Source: Thalassobacillus sp043497085 (lineage in GTDB: Bacteria; Bacillota; Bacilli; Bacillales; Halobacillaceae). Taken from it: 41,719 nucleotides of DNA. Below, one piece after another: positions 6,969-14,895 of this stretch. Each line of letters begins with the position of its first letter. Positions within the stretch are counted from its first letter, which is position 1. The DNA is taken from assembly GCA_043497085.1 (NCBI GenBank), contig JBIEKI010000025.1. One strand, 5' to 3'. The notes under the pieces were generated by a model that worked only from the letters and a program-made list of their open reading frames with translations, had not been told where the DNA came from and ran no database searches. The translations under genes were made by a program, and so were the position numbers.

Positions 6969-7286
6969 ATGGCAATAGAACAGTCCACTCAATCTAGTAA
7001 TCTGGTAGATGTACTGGAAACCGTATTGGATAAAGGCGTTGTCATTGCCGGAGATATCCGTGTAGGAATCGCAGATGTTGAACTTTTATCAATCAAGATC
7101 CGGTTGATTGTAGCCTCTGTCGATAAAGCGAAAGAAATCGGTATGGATTGGTGGGAAACAGACCCATATCTTACTTCTAAAGCTGCTGAAAAACATCAAG
7201 ATGATTTAAAAGAAGAAAATGATCAATTGCAAAAACGAATTGATGCGCTGGAAAAGAAAATGGCGCAAGATAATCGTTTAGTATAA
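6969..7286 (+). CDS. gvpJ: Minor GvpA-like protein GvpJ
   Basis: A 105-residue GvpA paralogue: LVDVLETVLDKGVVIAGDIRVGIADVELLSIKIRLIVASVDKAKEIGMDWW. The tryptophan-containing end of the core and the Lys/Glu-rich coiled tail (about residues 75-100) fit GvpJ, thought to sit at the conical cap tips or to nucleate assembly. The start is ATG 6969, preceded by aaggaggtg with good spacing; the GTG at 6960 overlaps the ribosome site. Confidence 0.9.
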   Translation: MAIEQSTQSSNLVDVLETVLDKGVVIAGDIRVGIADVELLSIKIRLIVASVDKAKEIGMDWWETDPYLTSKAAEKHQDDLKEENDQLQKRIDALEKKMAQDNRLV

Positions 7287-7324
7287 ATTATTAATTATTT
7301 ATTATATTCAAGGAGGAATTAATC

Positions 7325-7921
7325 ATGGCAGAACAAAAAACACAACTCAAGGAAGAAGCAAAGAATCAAACTGAGAAAGCGAAGAATGAAGCAAAAGACC
7401 AAACTCAGAAAGCAAAGCAGTCCATGCGAAGAAAAGACGTTATGACTGGTACGCTTGTAGGCAGCGTAATTGGAGCCGCAACCAGTCTGCTTTTCGCTCC
7501 AAAAACCGGTAAGGAATTGAGAAATGATATTTCTACCCAGACAGGTAATGTAGTAGACAAAAGCAAGCAATTTGGAAATTCCACTAAGACAAAATTTAAT
7601 GACTTGAAAACCAGCACAACAGAAAAATCTCAGCAGCTGACAAGTAAATTCAAAAAGAACAAAGATGAAGAATCAAATGAAGAAGAAAACAAAGATCAAA
7701 CTGCAGAAGGCCAGAATGAAGCTGCTGCTACTACAGAAACAGAATCTCCTCAAAAACAGCAAACAGAACAGAACAAACAAGACGGAGATACTCAAGAAAG
7801 CAATAACGCAGAGAATAAACAAAAAAACAATAAGAAAAACACTACTCAATCTAAGAATAATAACAAACAGCAAAACGAAGGTGAAACTACCCTAAAGTCA
7901 AACGACGATACAGCAAAATAA
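7325..7921 (+). CDS. gvpT: GvpT, YtxH-like protein with Gln/Asn-rich tail
   Basis: A 198-residue protein. Residues 1-35 are charged repeats (EKAKNEAKDQTQKAK). A YtxH-type segment follows, TGTLVGSVIGAATSLLFAPKTGKELR (about 40-66), with a glycine-zipper-like membrane stretch. The last 90 residues are nearly all Asn, Gln, Lys, Glu and Thr and are predicted disordered. Position before gvpU identifies GvpT. Its role is unclear, and the YtxH segment suggests contact with a membrane or the vesicle surface. The tail is A-rich and low in complexity, so its length may vary between strains. Confidence 0.85.
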   Translation: MAEQKTQLKEEAKNQTEKAKNEAKDQTQKAKQSMRRKDVMTGTLVGSVIGAATSLLFAPKTGKELRNDISTQTGNVVDKSKQFGNSTKTKFNDLKTSTTEKSQQLTSKFKKNKDEESNEEENKDQTAEGQNEAAATTETESPQKQQTEQNKQDGDTQESNNAENKQKNNKKNTTQSKNNNKQQNEGETTLKSNDDTAK

Positions 7922-7946
7922 TCCAGGTCGTGAGGAGGTAGAAGGT

Positions 7947-8318
7947 ATGAGTGATGATGTGCTGGCCATGTATGTTAAAGCTGCAAATAAACATGATTTC
8001 TCATTAGCTATTACGCTTAATGTAAATGGTGCACTTGTAACAGGAACTACTATTTCCGCCCAGAGTTACTTCAAAAAAGTAAGCGAAAACTTTCAGGACG
8101 GAAATGACGTGGCTCAATCATTAAGCGAACAACTACAGGGTGCCAGTGAAAGTGCAGCTAAAAGCAATGATGAGGAAGCTAACTTCATTCACTTGGAAGA
8201 AGCACAAGTTTATTGTGGTGACAGCAACCCAACACCATCAAAAGGAAAATTCTTATGGCGAGGAAAGCTGTCTGAAGTAGAGGGCTTCTTTCTCGGAACC
8301 ATTGCAAAAGATAAGTAA
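7947..8318 (+). CDS. gvpU: Gas vesicle protein GvpU
   Basis: A 123-residue soluble protein closing the cluster, with SLAITLNVNGALVTGTTISAQSYF near the start and EANFIHLEEAQVYCGDSNPTPSKGKFLWRGKLSEVEGFFLG at the end. Order and pattern match GvpU of Bacillus clusters. GvpU is one of the least understood Gvps; a role in vesicle clustering has been proposed. A strong terminator follows directly. Confidence 0.88.
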   Translation: MSDDVLAMYVKAANKHDFSLAITLNVNGALVTGTTISAQSYFKKVSENFQDGNDVAQSLSEQLQGASESAAKSNDEEANFIHLEEAQVYCGDSNPTPSKGKFLWRGKLSEVEGFFLGTIAKDK

Positions 8319-8320
8319 TT

Positions 8321-8355
8321 AAAAAGGATGAACCGTAATTAGGTTCATCCTTTTT
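8321..8355. terminator. Bidirectional terminator between gvpU and carbonic anhydrase
   Basis: aaaaaggatgaacc (8321-8334) pairs perfectly with ggttcatccttttt (8342-8355), loop gtaatta. It separates the convergent gvp and sulfur/carbonate operons. Confidence 0.92.
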
Positions 8356-8357
8356 TG

Positions 8358-8912
8358 TTACGTTGATAATTCTTCTAGTACCCCGGTTTCCAGGTGGAAC
8401 AAGTACCCTGCCAATTCCGTGTCTTTTCCATATTTCTTATAAACAGGATGTTGCTTCATCTTTTCTATCTGTTCTCTGATGTTTGCTTTTACAAGCTCAT
8501 TCAATTCGTCTTGTGGCGAACGGTTTTGTGACTGAAAACCTTTCCTGATTCCCTTGATCCAACCCTTTAAATAAGGTTCCTCATTTCCATCCTTAGCAGC
8601 GGCTACCCCGCCACATCCAGTATGACCTTTAATGATAATTTTTTTTACTTTTAAATGCACGAGTGCATAATAAAGGCTGGCAGCTAAACTTTCATCATTT
8701 ACATTCACTTGATTAGCGATATTGCGATGAACGAACATCGTTCCTAACGGTGTTTCAGAAATGACCGATGGACTGACACGGGAATCACTGCATGCCACCA
8801 CAAAAAATTCTGGTGTCTGACCTTCCTTCAACTTATCGAAATAAGCTGGATCCTCTTTCAATATCTTATCTTTAAAAGTTTCGTTGCCCTTCACTAATTG
8901 ATCAGGAGACAT
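8358..8912 (-). CDS. Beta-class carbonic anhydrase
   Basis: A 184-residue enzyme interconverting carbon dioxide and bicarbonate. Zinc ligands of the beta class are visible: Cys41 and Asp43 in ACSDSR (with Arg45) and His97 and Cys100 in GHTGCGG. The start at 8912 is preceded by aagggggt and overlaps the end of the SulP gene by 11 bases, so translation is coupled. Pairing a carbonic anhydrase with a SulP transporter is common and suggests the transporter may move bicarbonate, though the rest of this operon points to sulfur oxyanions. Confidence 0.93.
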   Translation of the reverse strand: MSPDQLVKGNETFKDKILKEDPAYFDKLKEGQTPEFFVVACSDSRVSPSVISETPLGTMFVHRNIANQVNVNDESLAASLYYALVHLKVKKIIIKGHTGCGGVAAAKDGNEEPYLKGWIKGIRKGFQSQNRSPQDELNELVKANIREQIEKMKQHPVYKKYGKDTELAGYLFHLETGVLEELST

Positions 8913-10581
8913 GGAATGACCCCCTTAAGGGCTGTAATGCCTGGTGGAGTGTCAAATACTCTATTTTTTCTCCATATTTTTCTTTCCACCCGGCCCGTTT
9001 CAATAAATCCATCACTGGACCTTTCACATGTGCCAGATGAAAATCTATCCCGGCTTCTTTATACTCATCCATTAACTTTTCCAATTCATCGATAGCTACT
9101 GCATCAATCGCGTTTACGCCTGAGAAATCAAGCACAACACGGTTGATGTCATCCTTATCGCTGATTTCTTTCCGTAATCGCTCTTCCAGGAAAGCTAAAT
9201 TTGCAAAATATAAGGAAGCATCGATACGGAAAACCAGCGTATCTTTAAACATCTTTGCATGTTCATATCGATCTACGTTCTTGAATATGTCTTCTTCTTC
9301 AATATACCCAAGCTCTGCTGTGTGTGGGTATGCACTGCGCCAAATAAATAACAATAGCGACGCCCCTGCCCCAATCAATATTCCGGCCTCAATGCTGGTA
9401 AGCAATGTGGCAAAGAACGTTATGACCAGCACCCACCCATCGGATTGTTTAATGCGGAAAAGGTGTTTTGCTTCTTTTACATCAATCAACCCAAAAACCG
9501 CTACCATGATGATAGCCGCTAAAACGGCATTAGGAAGATAATAGAATAAATCGGTAAAGAACAAAAGCGTAAGCATGATCAATACTGCGGTGATTACCGA
9601 CGCAAGTCCGGATTTTGCACCAGCCTGGTAGTTGACGGCTGTACGTGAAAATCCTCCAGTAACTGGTGAAGCGGAAAAGAAGGAACCGACAATATTAGCA
9701 GCTCCTAAACCAGTCAGTTCCTGGTTCGAGTCTACCTTATATTTTTCTTTAGATGCAATTGTCTTAGCTACAGCTATCGATTCCATAAACCCGACAAATG
9801 AGATCGTCAAGGCAATCGGTAATAAGGCTGTTATGGAGTCAACACTGAAAGCAGGTAGACTGAAGCCTGGCAAACCTCCTGGAACTTCTCGGATGATACT
9901 GACCCCATGCTCTTCCAGGTTAAAGAAATAAACCACTAATGTACTTCCTACAACCACCAACAGTGGGGCAGGGAATTTAGGAAATTTCTTTTTAAAGTAA
10001 ATCAAAACAATAATACTTCCGATTCCTATCGCGAACGTAATCCAATTGATAACCCCTATTTTTTGGAACGCATCAAATAAAAGCAGGAACACATTTTTTC
10101 CACCTTCGAGCTTTACGCCCAACAGGTGTTTCAACTGACTGAATCCAATAATTAAAGCGGCTGCCGAAGTAAATCCACTTATTACGGCATGAGAAAGGAA
10201 ATTTACGATAAACCCTAATCGGAACAACCCCATACTCAACTGTATGACCCCTACCATCAAAGACAGTAAAAGAGCATATGCTATGAACTGATCCGATCCA
10301 GGCTCAGCTAACGTCGACACACCTGATAAAACAAGCAGCGAAACCATTGCTACGGGGCCTACTGCCAATTGACGTGATGAACCCAGAAGGGCATATATGA
10401 TCAGCGGTATCGTTGACGCGTAAAGACCAATTACAGGTGGCAGCCCTGCCAGCATAGAATAGGCCATGGCTTGCGGAATTAGCATAATCGCTACAATCAA
10501 CCCTGCTGAAAAGTCACTTTTTAAAAAGTCTTTATTATAATGGGCAATCCAGTGATTGTTAGGCATGAAGTTTTTAAGCAT
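8902..10581 (-). CDS. SulP-family anion transporter with STAS domain
   Basis: A 559-residue membrane protein of the SulP (SLC26-like) family. The N-terminal signature LAGLPPVIGLYASTIPLIIYALLGSSRQLAVGPVA lies around residues 44-80, about a dozen membrane segments follow, and a cytoplasmic STAS domain fills roughly 440-550 (VVLDFSGVNAIDAVAIDELEKL). SulP members carry sulfate, bicarbonate or related anions; sequence alone does not decide. The start overlaps the preceding small gene (atgcttaa), and its end overlaps the carbonic anhydrase start. Given the persulfide dioxygenase upstream, sulfate or sulfite transport and bicarbonate transport are both reasonable. Confidence 0.92.
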   Translation of the reverse strand: MLKNFMPNNHWIAHYNKDFLKSDFSAGLIVAIMLIPQAMAYSMLAGLPPVIGLYASTIPLIIYALLGSSRQLAVGPVAMVSLLVLSGVSTLAEPGSDQFIAYALLLSLMVGVIQLSMGLFRLGFIVNFLSHAVISGFTSAAALIIGFSQLKHLLGVKLEGGKNVFLLLFDAFQKIGVINWITFAIGIGSIIVLIYFKKKFPKFPAPLLVVVGSTLVVYFFNLEEHGVSIIREVPGGLPGFSLPAFSVDSITALLPIALTISFVGFMESIAVAKTIASKEKYKVDSNQELTGLGAANIVGSFFSASPVTGGFSRTAVNYQAGAKSGLASVITAVLIMLTLLFFTDLFYYLPNAVLAAIIMVAVFGLIDVKEAKHLFRIKQSDGWVLVITFFATLLTSIEAGILIGAGASLLLFIWRSAYPHTAELGYIEEEDIFKNVDRYEHAKMFKDTLVFRIDASLYFANLAFLEERLRKEISDKDDINRVVLDFSGVNAIDAVAIDELEKLMDEYKEAGIDFHLAHVKGPVMDLLKRAGWKEKYGEKIEYLTLHQALQPLRGSFHVS

Positions 10582-10780
10582 CTAACCCCACCCCAATTTC
10601 ATCCGTTTTATCAGTATCCTTATAATATTCAAAGGTTGTCCCTAACAAAGGATGGATTTCTTTCCTATAATGCTTGGCAGGGCATTCTTTTACGATAATA
10701 TGTTTATTTACTTCATTAAGGTCTATTTCTAATGACATTTGGCATAACGGACATTTTTCTCTGGTTCGTATTTTTTTCAT
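10574..10780 (-). CDS. Small putative zinc-ribbon protein
   Basis: A 68-residue protein with CPLC near the N-terminus (residues 10-13) and a later cysteine and histidine in KECPAKHYRKEIHP, a likely metal-binding finger. No membrane segment. It sits between the persulfide dioxygenase and the SulP gene in one operon, and its stop overlaps the SulP start. The start has ggagg nine bases upstream. I do not recognise the family; a zinc or persulfide-sensing adaptor is possible but untested. Confidence 0.7.
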   Translation of the reverse strand: MKKIRTREKCPLCQMSLEIDLNEVNKHIIVKECPAKHYRKEIHPLLGTTFEYYKDTDKTDEIGVGLDA

Positions 10781-10856
10781 GTCCTTTTCCTCCCAAAAGT
10801 TTAATCGTCGTCTCTTTATATTTTGATTTTCTTTTTTATTTATACATCAGCTGTTG

Positions 10857-11990
10857 TCAGCTGGTATGATGGACAGCACAGCGGTTAGGTCCTATTTCTA
10901 ATTCTTGCTGTCTCTCTTGAGTAGCTTCTTCGGTTCCCCGGTTCAGCGCAATGATTTCTTCAAAGTTCGGAGGAGTTTCAGAGCTTGCAGATTGCGCAAC
11001 GAACTCGACAAAGTCCTTTTCACTTTGGTTAACCATCACTTCATTCTTACTGCGGATATCGCCTAGTTTTTCTCCAATAAACCCATCTTTATTGATTTCT
11101 TCTTCCAAGTCAGCATAGTGGGCTGGCAATACAATGACCTCATCCGCAATTTGCGATACTTTGTTGGAAATGGAATCGTAAAGGTCTTTCGCCCACTCTC
11201 TCACCTTTCCACCTAAATCAGGACGTCCCAAGCCACTGACAAAGATCGTATCGCCAGAAAATAGCAGTTTGTCATTTACAAAAAATGAAACAGAGCCTGG
11301 TGTATGACCTGGAGTTTTTAGCGCAATTACTTCAAGGGTTACGTTCTCGAACTTAATTTTTTCGTAATTTTCAAGGGGTTTAAAATCAAAGATTGCACCT
11401 TCACTCTTCATTAAATAGTAGTTAGCACCAGTCATTTCAGCCAGCTTGCGTCCGCCTGAAATATGATCGGCATGTAAATGAGAGTCTACAATATGAGTGA
11501 TTTGGACACCATCTTGTTCAGCGGCCATCTGGTATTCATCAACAAACCTGGCTGGATCCACGATAAGTGCCTCATCTCCGGAAACGACCATATAAGACAG
11601 GCAGCCTTTTCCGGCACGAATGAATTGATATACTTTCATATCCTCATCTTGATAAACTTTTGTTTTATACAGCTGTTCACTCCACGACTTCATCCCCCCA
11701 GCCAGATAGGATGTTTCTAAGCCTTCATCACTTAACATTTCAGCTACCATTTTAGAAGATCCTTCTTTCGCACAGACTACAATAATCTCTTTGTCGGCTG
11801 AAATTTTATCTAATATACCCCCAACCCCATCAATCAACTCGAAATACGGGATGTTCAAATATTCGATGACGCTTCCTTCCACTTTCCAGTCTTCGAAATT
11901 CTTCACATTCCTAACATCAAAAATAAATATTTCTTCCTTATTTAATACCTTTTCCAATAGTTCTTCACTTGTGATTGCTTTCATAGTCAT
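10857..11990 (-). CDS. Rhodanese / metallo-beta-lactamase persulfide dioxygenase-like protein
   Basis: A 377-residue fusion. A rhodanese domain comes first, with active-site Cys73 in VVCAKEGSS (about residues 8-110). A metallo-beta-lactamase domain follows, with the HxHxDH motif at 171-176 (SHLHADHISGG), KTPGHTPGS and FSGDTIFVSGLGRPD, as in ETHE1-like persulfide dioxygenases. The tail ends EIGPNRCAVHH, recalled from B. subtilis YrkH-type proteins. The likely role is oxidation of persulfides to sulfite with the rhodanese moving sulfane sulfur. The start at 11990 fits agaggtg with a 9-base spacing; a GTG four codons upstream overlaps that site. First gene of the operon. Confidence 0.88.
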   Translation of the reverse strand: MTMKAITSEELLEKVLNKEEIFIFDVRNVKNFEDWKVEGSVIEYLNIPYFELIDGVGGILDKISADKEIIVVCAKEGSSKMVAEMLSDEGLETSYLAGGMKSWSEQLYKTKVYQDEDMKVYQFIRAGKGCLSYMVVSGDEALIVDPARFVDEYQMAAEQDGVQITHIVDSHLHADHISGGRKLAEMTGANYYLMKSEGAIFDFKPLENYEKIKFENVTLEVIALKTPGHTPGSVSFFVNDKLLFSGDTIFVSGLGRPDLGGKVREWAKDLYDSISNKVSQIADEVIVLPAHYADLEEEINKDGFIGEKLGDIRSKNEVMVNQSEKDFVEFVAQSASSETPPNFEEIIALNRGTEEATQERQQELEIGPNRCAVHHTS

Positions 11991-12026
11991 TTTTAAACGC
12001 ACCTCTTTTAATTTTTTAAATTACCG

Positions 12027-12043
12027 TAACCCCTATGGGTATA
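12027..12043. promoter_or_regulatory. CsoR/CstR-like operator
   Basis: taacccctatgggtata holds the inverted repeat ACCC-ctat-GGGT, matching the TACCC...GGGTA pattern of CsoR-family operators. It lies about 37 bases before the persulfide dioxygenase start, where a CstR-type persulfide sensor would act. No csoR or cstR gene is in the window. The motif is recalled, not searched. Confidence 0.5.
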
Positions 12044-12050
12044 TTACAAA

Positions 12051-12064
12051 AGAAAACGCTTTCT
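12051..12064. promoter_or_regulatory. cre-like palindrome
   Basis: agaaaacgctttct matches the CcpA consensus TGWNANCGNTNWCA at 12 of 14 positions, failing only the first T and the last A. It lies just upstream of the CsoR-like site, between that operon and the ABC importer terminator. Confidence 0.35.
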
Positions 12065-12073
12065 GTCAACACA

Positions 12074-12102
12074 AAAAGAATGCCGACGATCGTCAGCATT
12101 CT
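12074..12102. terminator. Terminator after the amino acid ABC operon
   Basis: gaatgccgacga (12079-12090) and tcgtcagcattc (12091-12102) form a long stem with one mismatch on the plus strand that becomes a G.U pair on the minus strand, followed there by T-rich sequence. It directly follows the artM stop. Confidence 0.8.
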
Positions 12103-12105
12103 TTT

Positions 12106-12822
12106 TTAAAGTACTTTATTAAGAAAGTCTTGGGCGCGAAGAGTTCCTGGCTTACTGAAAAATTTACTCGGAAGCGCTTCTTCCACGATTGAGCCATGAT
12201 CCAGGAAAAGTATTTTATCAGCGACTTCTTTCGCAAAACCCATCTCATGGGTGACTACTACCATTGTCATACCCGTGCGGGTAAGTTTCTTCATCACATC
12301 CAATACTTCTTTGACCATCTCTGGATCAAGAGCTGATGTAGGTTCGTCGAAAAGCATGATTTCAGGCTTCATGGCAAGAGCCCTGGCGATCGCCACACGC
12401 TGCTTTTGACCACCGGACAAATGGTTAGGATAAGCACCTTTTTTGTCAGATAATCCTACAGTTTCCAATAGTTCTAATGCTTGAGATTCAGCTTCATGCC
12501 TATCCATCCCCTTTACTTGAATAGGAGCAAAAGTAAGATTGTCTAATACGGTCAGGTGTGGAAAAAGATGAAAATGCTGAAACACCATCCCGGTTTTGGC
12601 ACGAATCTCATTCAATGACTTATTTGATATGGGCACCTCCGAAACTTTTATCTCTCCTGCAGTAGGCATTTCCAGTCCATTTAAACAACGAAGGAAAGTG
12701 GATTTCCCAGAGCCAGAAGGTCCGATGACAGCCACTACTTCTCCTTTTACAATCTCGGTGGATATTGCATTCAATACCTTTGTATTTTTAAAAGATTTAT
12801 CAAGCTTCGTTACCTTAATCAC
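12106..12822 (-). CDS. artM: Polar amino acid ABC transporter ATPase (ArtM-like)
   Basis: A 238-residue ABC ATPase: Walker A GPSGSGKST (34-42), signature LSGGQKQR, Walker B IMLFDEPTSALDPE and the switch HEMGFAKE. It is very like B. subtilis ArtM as I recall it, including MVFQHFHLFPHLTVLDN. It powers import of arginine or a related polar amino acid with the permease and binding protein encoded just upstream. Its start overlaps the artQ end by 8 bases. The exact substrate is inferred from similarity and from an ArgR-like box before artP. Confidence 0.85.
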   Translation of the reverse strand: MIKVTKLDKSFKNTKVLNAISTEIVKGEVVAVIGPSGSGKSTFLRCLNGLEMPTAGEIKVSEVPISNKSLNEIRAKTGMVFQHFHLFPHLTVLDNLTFAPIQVKGMDRHEAESQALELLETVGLSDKKGAYPNHLSGGQKQRVAIARALAMKPEIMLFDEPTSALDPEMVKEVLDVMKKLTRTGMTMVVVTHEMGFAKEVADKILFLDHGSIVEEALPSKFFSKPGTLRAQDFLNKVL

Positions 12823-13462
12823 TAAAACTCATCCTTTGCTCCAATTTTGCCCCGAATAAGGTCAGTATTCTTACCATTAAAAAGTAAATGACCAACGCCA
12901 CCGTCAGCGGACCTAAATAGTTGAAGGTATCCGCCGATACGATCTGCGCACGTCTCATTATGTCCATGGCCCCTATGACAGAAACGACCGCTGACTCTTT
13001 CAAAAGCGTGATGTATTCGTTCATCAGAGCAGGCAAGATGTATTTGATTGCTTGTGGCAGGATGATTTTTTGCATCATGGTTCGGTAAGGAACATTTAAT
13101 GCTTTAGCTGCCTCGAATTGTCCCTTATCCACTGCCTGGATTCCAGCCCGGATGATTTCAGACACGTAAGCTGCCGAATTTAATGAGAAGGCAATTACCC
13201 CGGCTGCAAAAGCTGTAATATCCCATGATGTCACTTGGGGAATGACAAAATATACATAGACAAGCTGAAGGATAAGCGGCGTTCCTCGGAAAAACGATGT
13301 ATAAGCATCAGCAAGAACCTTCCATATACTCCGCTTTCCAAGCTTAGCCAATGCAAGCAATACCCCGATTAAAAAACCGATAATTCCAGAAACAATAACA
13401 AATTGTAGTGTTACACCTATTCCTTTTATAATGAACGGAATAGATGGCAGGATGTCACTCAT
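12815..13462 (-). CDS. artQ: Polar amino acid ABC transporter permease (ArtQ-like)
   Basis: A 215-residue inner membrane permease of the HisM/GlnP type with about five membrane segments. The EAA loop that contacts the ATPase is present: EAAKALNVPYRTMMQKIILPQAIKYILPAL (about 118-147). The opening ITLQFVIVSGIIGFLIG and FFRGTPLILQL are family hallmarks. The start at 13462 follows aaggag. It lies between the binding protein (21 bases upstream) and the ATPase in one transcript. Confidence 0.85.
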   Translation of the reverse strand: MSDILPSIPFIIKGIGVTLQFVIVSGIIGFLIGVLLALAKLGKRSIWKVLADAYTSFFRGTPLILQLVYVYFVIPQVTSWDITAFAAGVIAFSLNSAAYVSEIIRAGIQAVDKGQFEAAKALNVPYRTMMQKIILPQAIKYILPALMNEYITLLKESAVVSVIGAMDIMRRAQIVSADTFNYLGPLTVALVIYFLMVRILTLFGAKLEQRMSFSD

Positions 13463-13483
13463 GTTGCATACAACTCCTTCTAT

Positions 13484-14254
13484 TTACTCGCCGCCAAACC
13501 ATTTTTTAGCCAGCTCTTCAATCTCCCCGTTTTGTTTCATCTCTTGTAAATGTTCATTGTACTGCTCTGTCAAATCGCTTCCTTTTGGAAAAGCGGCAGC
13601 TGCCCCTTGTACCTCTGATTCATCTTCAATGATAAATTCACTCAGTTCTTCATTTTTTTCTAAGTAACCTTTTGATACAGTAGTTTCTACGATTGCTGCG
13701 TCAATTCGCCCTGCTTTCATTTCCTGGATTAGTTGCGGAATCGTATCACGTGCAGTCACCTGCATGCCTTCGACTTCTTTTTTCAATTCATCCGCGGTTT
13801 CTTCCTGAATGGACCCCAATTGAATACCGAGTTTTTTGCCTTTCAAGTCATCCACTGCCTTGATATCATCAGTTTTCTTACTCACAATGGCATCATTAGC
13901 AACATAGTAGATATCAGAAAAATCCACGGCCTTTTTCCTTTTTTCTGTCGGTGTCATACTTGCCATCACAAAGTCGACTTTATTGCTGTTTAATGCTGCA
14001 ATCAAACCATTGAATTCCATATTTTTTATTTCTAAATCATACCCCATTTTATCCAGTACTCGCTTGGCAATATCAATATCAAAGCCAATAATCTCCCTAC
14101 CGTTTGCCGTGTCGATATACTCGAATGGTTTATAATCTGCTGAGGTCCCCATAACTAATGTTTTTTGGGCACTTTCCGCTTTTTGCTCCCCGTCGGCACA
14201 CCCTGCAAGTAATGCCACCATCAATACTAAAATGATAGCTGAGAATTTCTTCAT
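13484..14254 (-). CDS. artP: Amino acid-binding lipoprotein (ArtP-like)
   Basis: A 256-residue extracytoplasmic solute-binding protein of family 3. The signal peptide ends in a lipobox LLAGC with the lipidated Cys19. The mature part shows GTSADYKPFEY, GFDIDIAKRV and ASMTPTEKRKKAVDFS; the Arg in EKR is where these proteins hold the amino acid carboxylate. It delivers substrate to the ArtQ/ArtM channel. First gene of the operon, with its own promoter and an ArgR-like box upstream, which favours arginine, though other polar amino acids are possible. Confidence 0.87.
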   Translation of the reverse strand: MKKFSAIILVLMVALLAGCADGEQKAESAQKTLVMGTSADYKPFEYIDTANGREIIGFDIDIAKRVLDKMGYDLEIKNMEFNGLIAALNSNKVDFVMASMTPTEKRKKAVDFSDIYYVANDAIVSKKTDDIKAVDDLKGKKLGIQLGSIQEETADELKKEVEGMQVTARDTIPQLIQEMKAGRIDAAIVETTVSKGYLEKNEELSEFIIEDESEVQGAAAAFPKGSDLTEQYNEHLQEMKQNGEIEELAKKWFGGE

Positions 14255-14297
14255 GTTGAAATAACCCCCTATGTATTTTTATTAACACAAAAGGTAT

Positions 14298-14325
14298 ATT
14301 AATACATATAACAACCCGTAGTCAA
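14298..14325 (-). promoter_or_regulatory. Probable SigA promoter of artPQM
   Basis: On the minus strand TTGACT (14320-14325) and ATTAAT (14298-14303) are separated by 16 bases. The -35 is strong and the -10 matches at four of six. Confidence 0.45.
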
Positions 14326-14352
14326 GGGTTATTTTGTGTTATTATTCAATAA

Positions 14353-14366
14353 TATGCATAAAAATA
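14353..14366. promoter_or_regulatory. ArgR-box-like site upstream of artP
   Basis: tatgcataaaaata resembles the Bacillus ARG box half CATGAATAAAAAT with one internal change, and tattattca just before it resembles the other half. It lies about 28 bases upstream of the -35 of artP. Confidence 0.35.
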
Positions 14367-14445
14367 GATTTAAGCTATGTTGTATCCACTAATTGATGAG
14401 TTATGCTATAATGAGCAAACAACTTGAGAAGAAATGAGGATTGCA

Positions 14446-14895
14446 ATGCTTAGCTTTGAACAAAAAATATCTATTCTTGAAGAATTCGCAGAGTTAACTC
14501 GTAAAGATGTCTCGCTCGGAAGAGTGAACTTTCATTTCTACGGGAGCGTATTCGATAAAACCATTGTTGCTTATCACATCCACCCAAATGGAAATGGTTT
14601 TGTTTATACAGGAGACATGGATGAATTTGATTCTAATCAAAAGGGCCTGGTCAATATAAGGGATTATAATGAAAAAGAACTCCGTAATATTGTTGAAGCT
14701 TCTATCGCTAACTTATCGAGTGATGCGGAAATATCCCACCAGCAAGTATGGAAAGGACCAGAGGATGAGTCACTACTCCTTGTCCAGGAAGACTATTTTT
14801 GGAACATTTATACTGGCGATATGTTAGAAGAAAGTTTTGAAACATATAATGAAGCGGAAGCTTATTTGAAGGAAGAAGGCTTCATCCGCCAATAA
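14446..14895 (+). CDS. Conserved-looking protein of unknown function
   Basis: A 149-residue soluble acidic protein that I do not recognise. It opens MLSFEQKISILEEFAEL, contains GRVNFHFYGSVFDKTIVAYHIHPNGNGFVYTGD and ends FETYNEAEAYLKEEGFIRQ. The pattern suggests an alpha/beta fold with two similar sheet segments. No signal peptide or membrane segment. The start at 14446 is preferred because gagga lies five bases before it; an in-frame ATG at 14434 has a weaker site. Monocistronic, divergent from the arginine importer, ending at a shared terminator. Confidence 0.7.
   Translation: MLSFEQKISILEEFAELTRKDVSLGRVNFHFYGSVFDKTIVAYHIHPNGNGFVYTGDMDEFDSNQKGLVNIRDYNEKELRNIVEASIANLSSDAEISHQQVWKGPEDESLLLVQEDYFWNIYTGDMLEESFETYNEAEAYLKEEGFIRQ

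Noticed and set aside
7665..7895. Overlapping lysine-rich and leucine-rich frames in gvpT
   Set aside because: Produced by the A-rich low-complexity tail of gvpT read in other frames.
8898..9931. Plus-strand frames opposite the SulP gene
   Set aside because: Shadows of a long membrane-protein gene; coding evidence is all on the minus strand.
10848..10863. cagctg-ttgt-cagctg hairpin at the end of the persulfide dioxygenase gene
   Set aside because: Short stem overlapping the stop codon with no T-run; not enough to call a terminator inside the operon.
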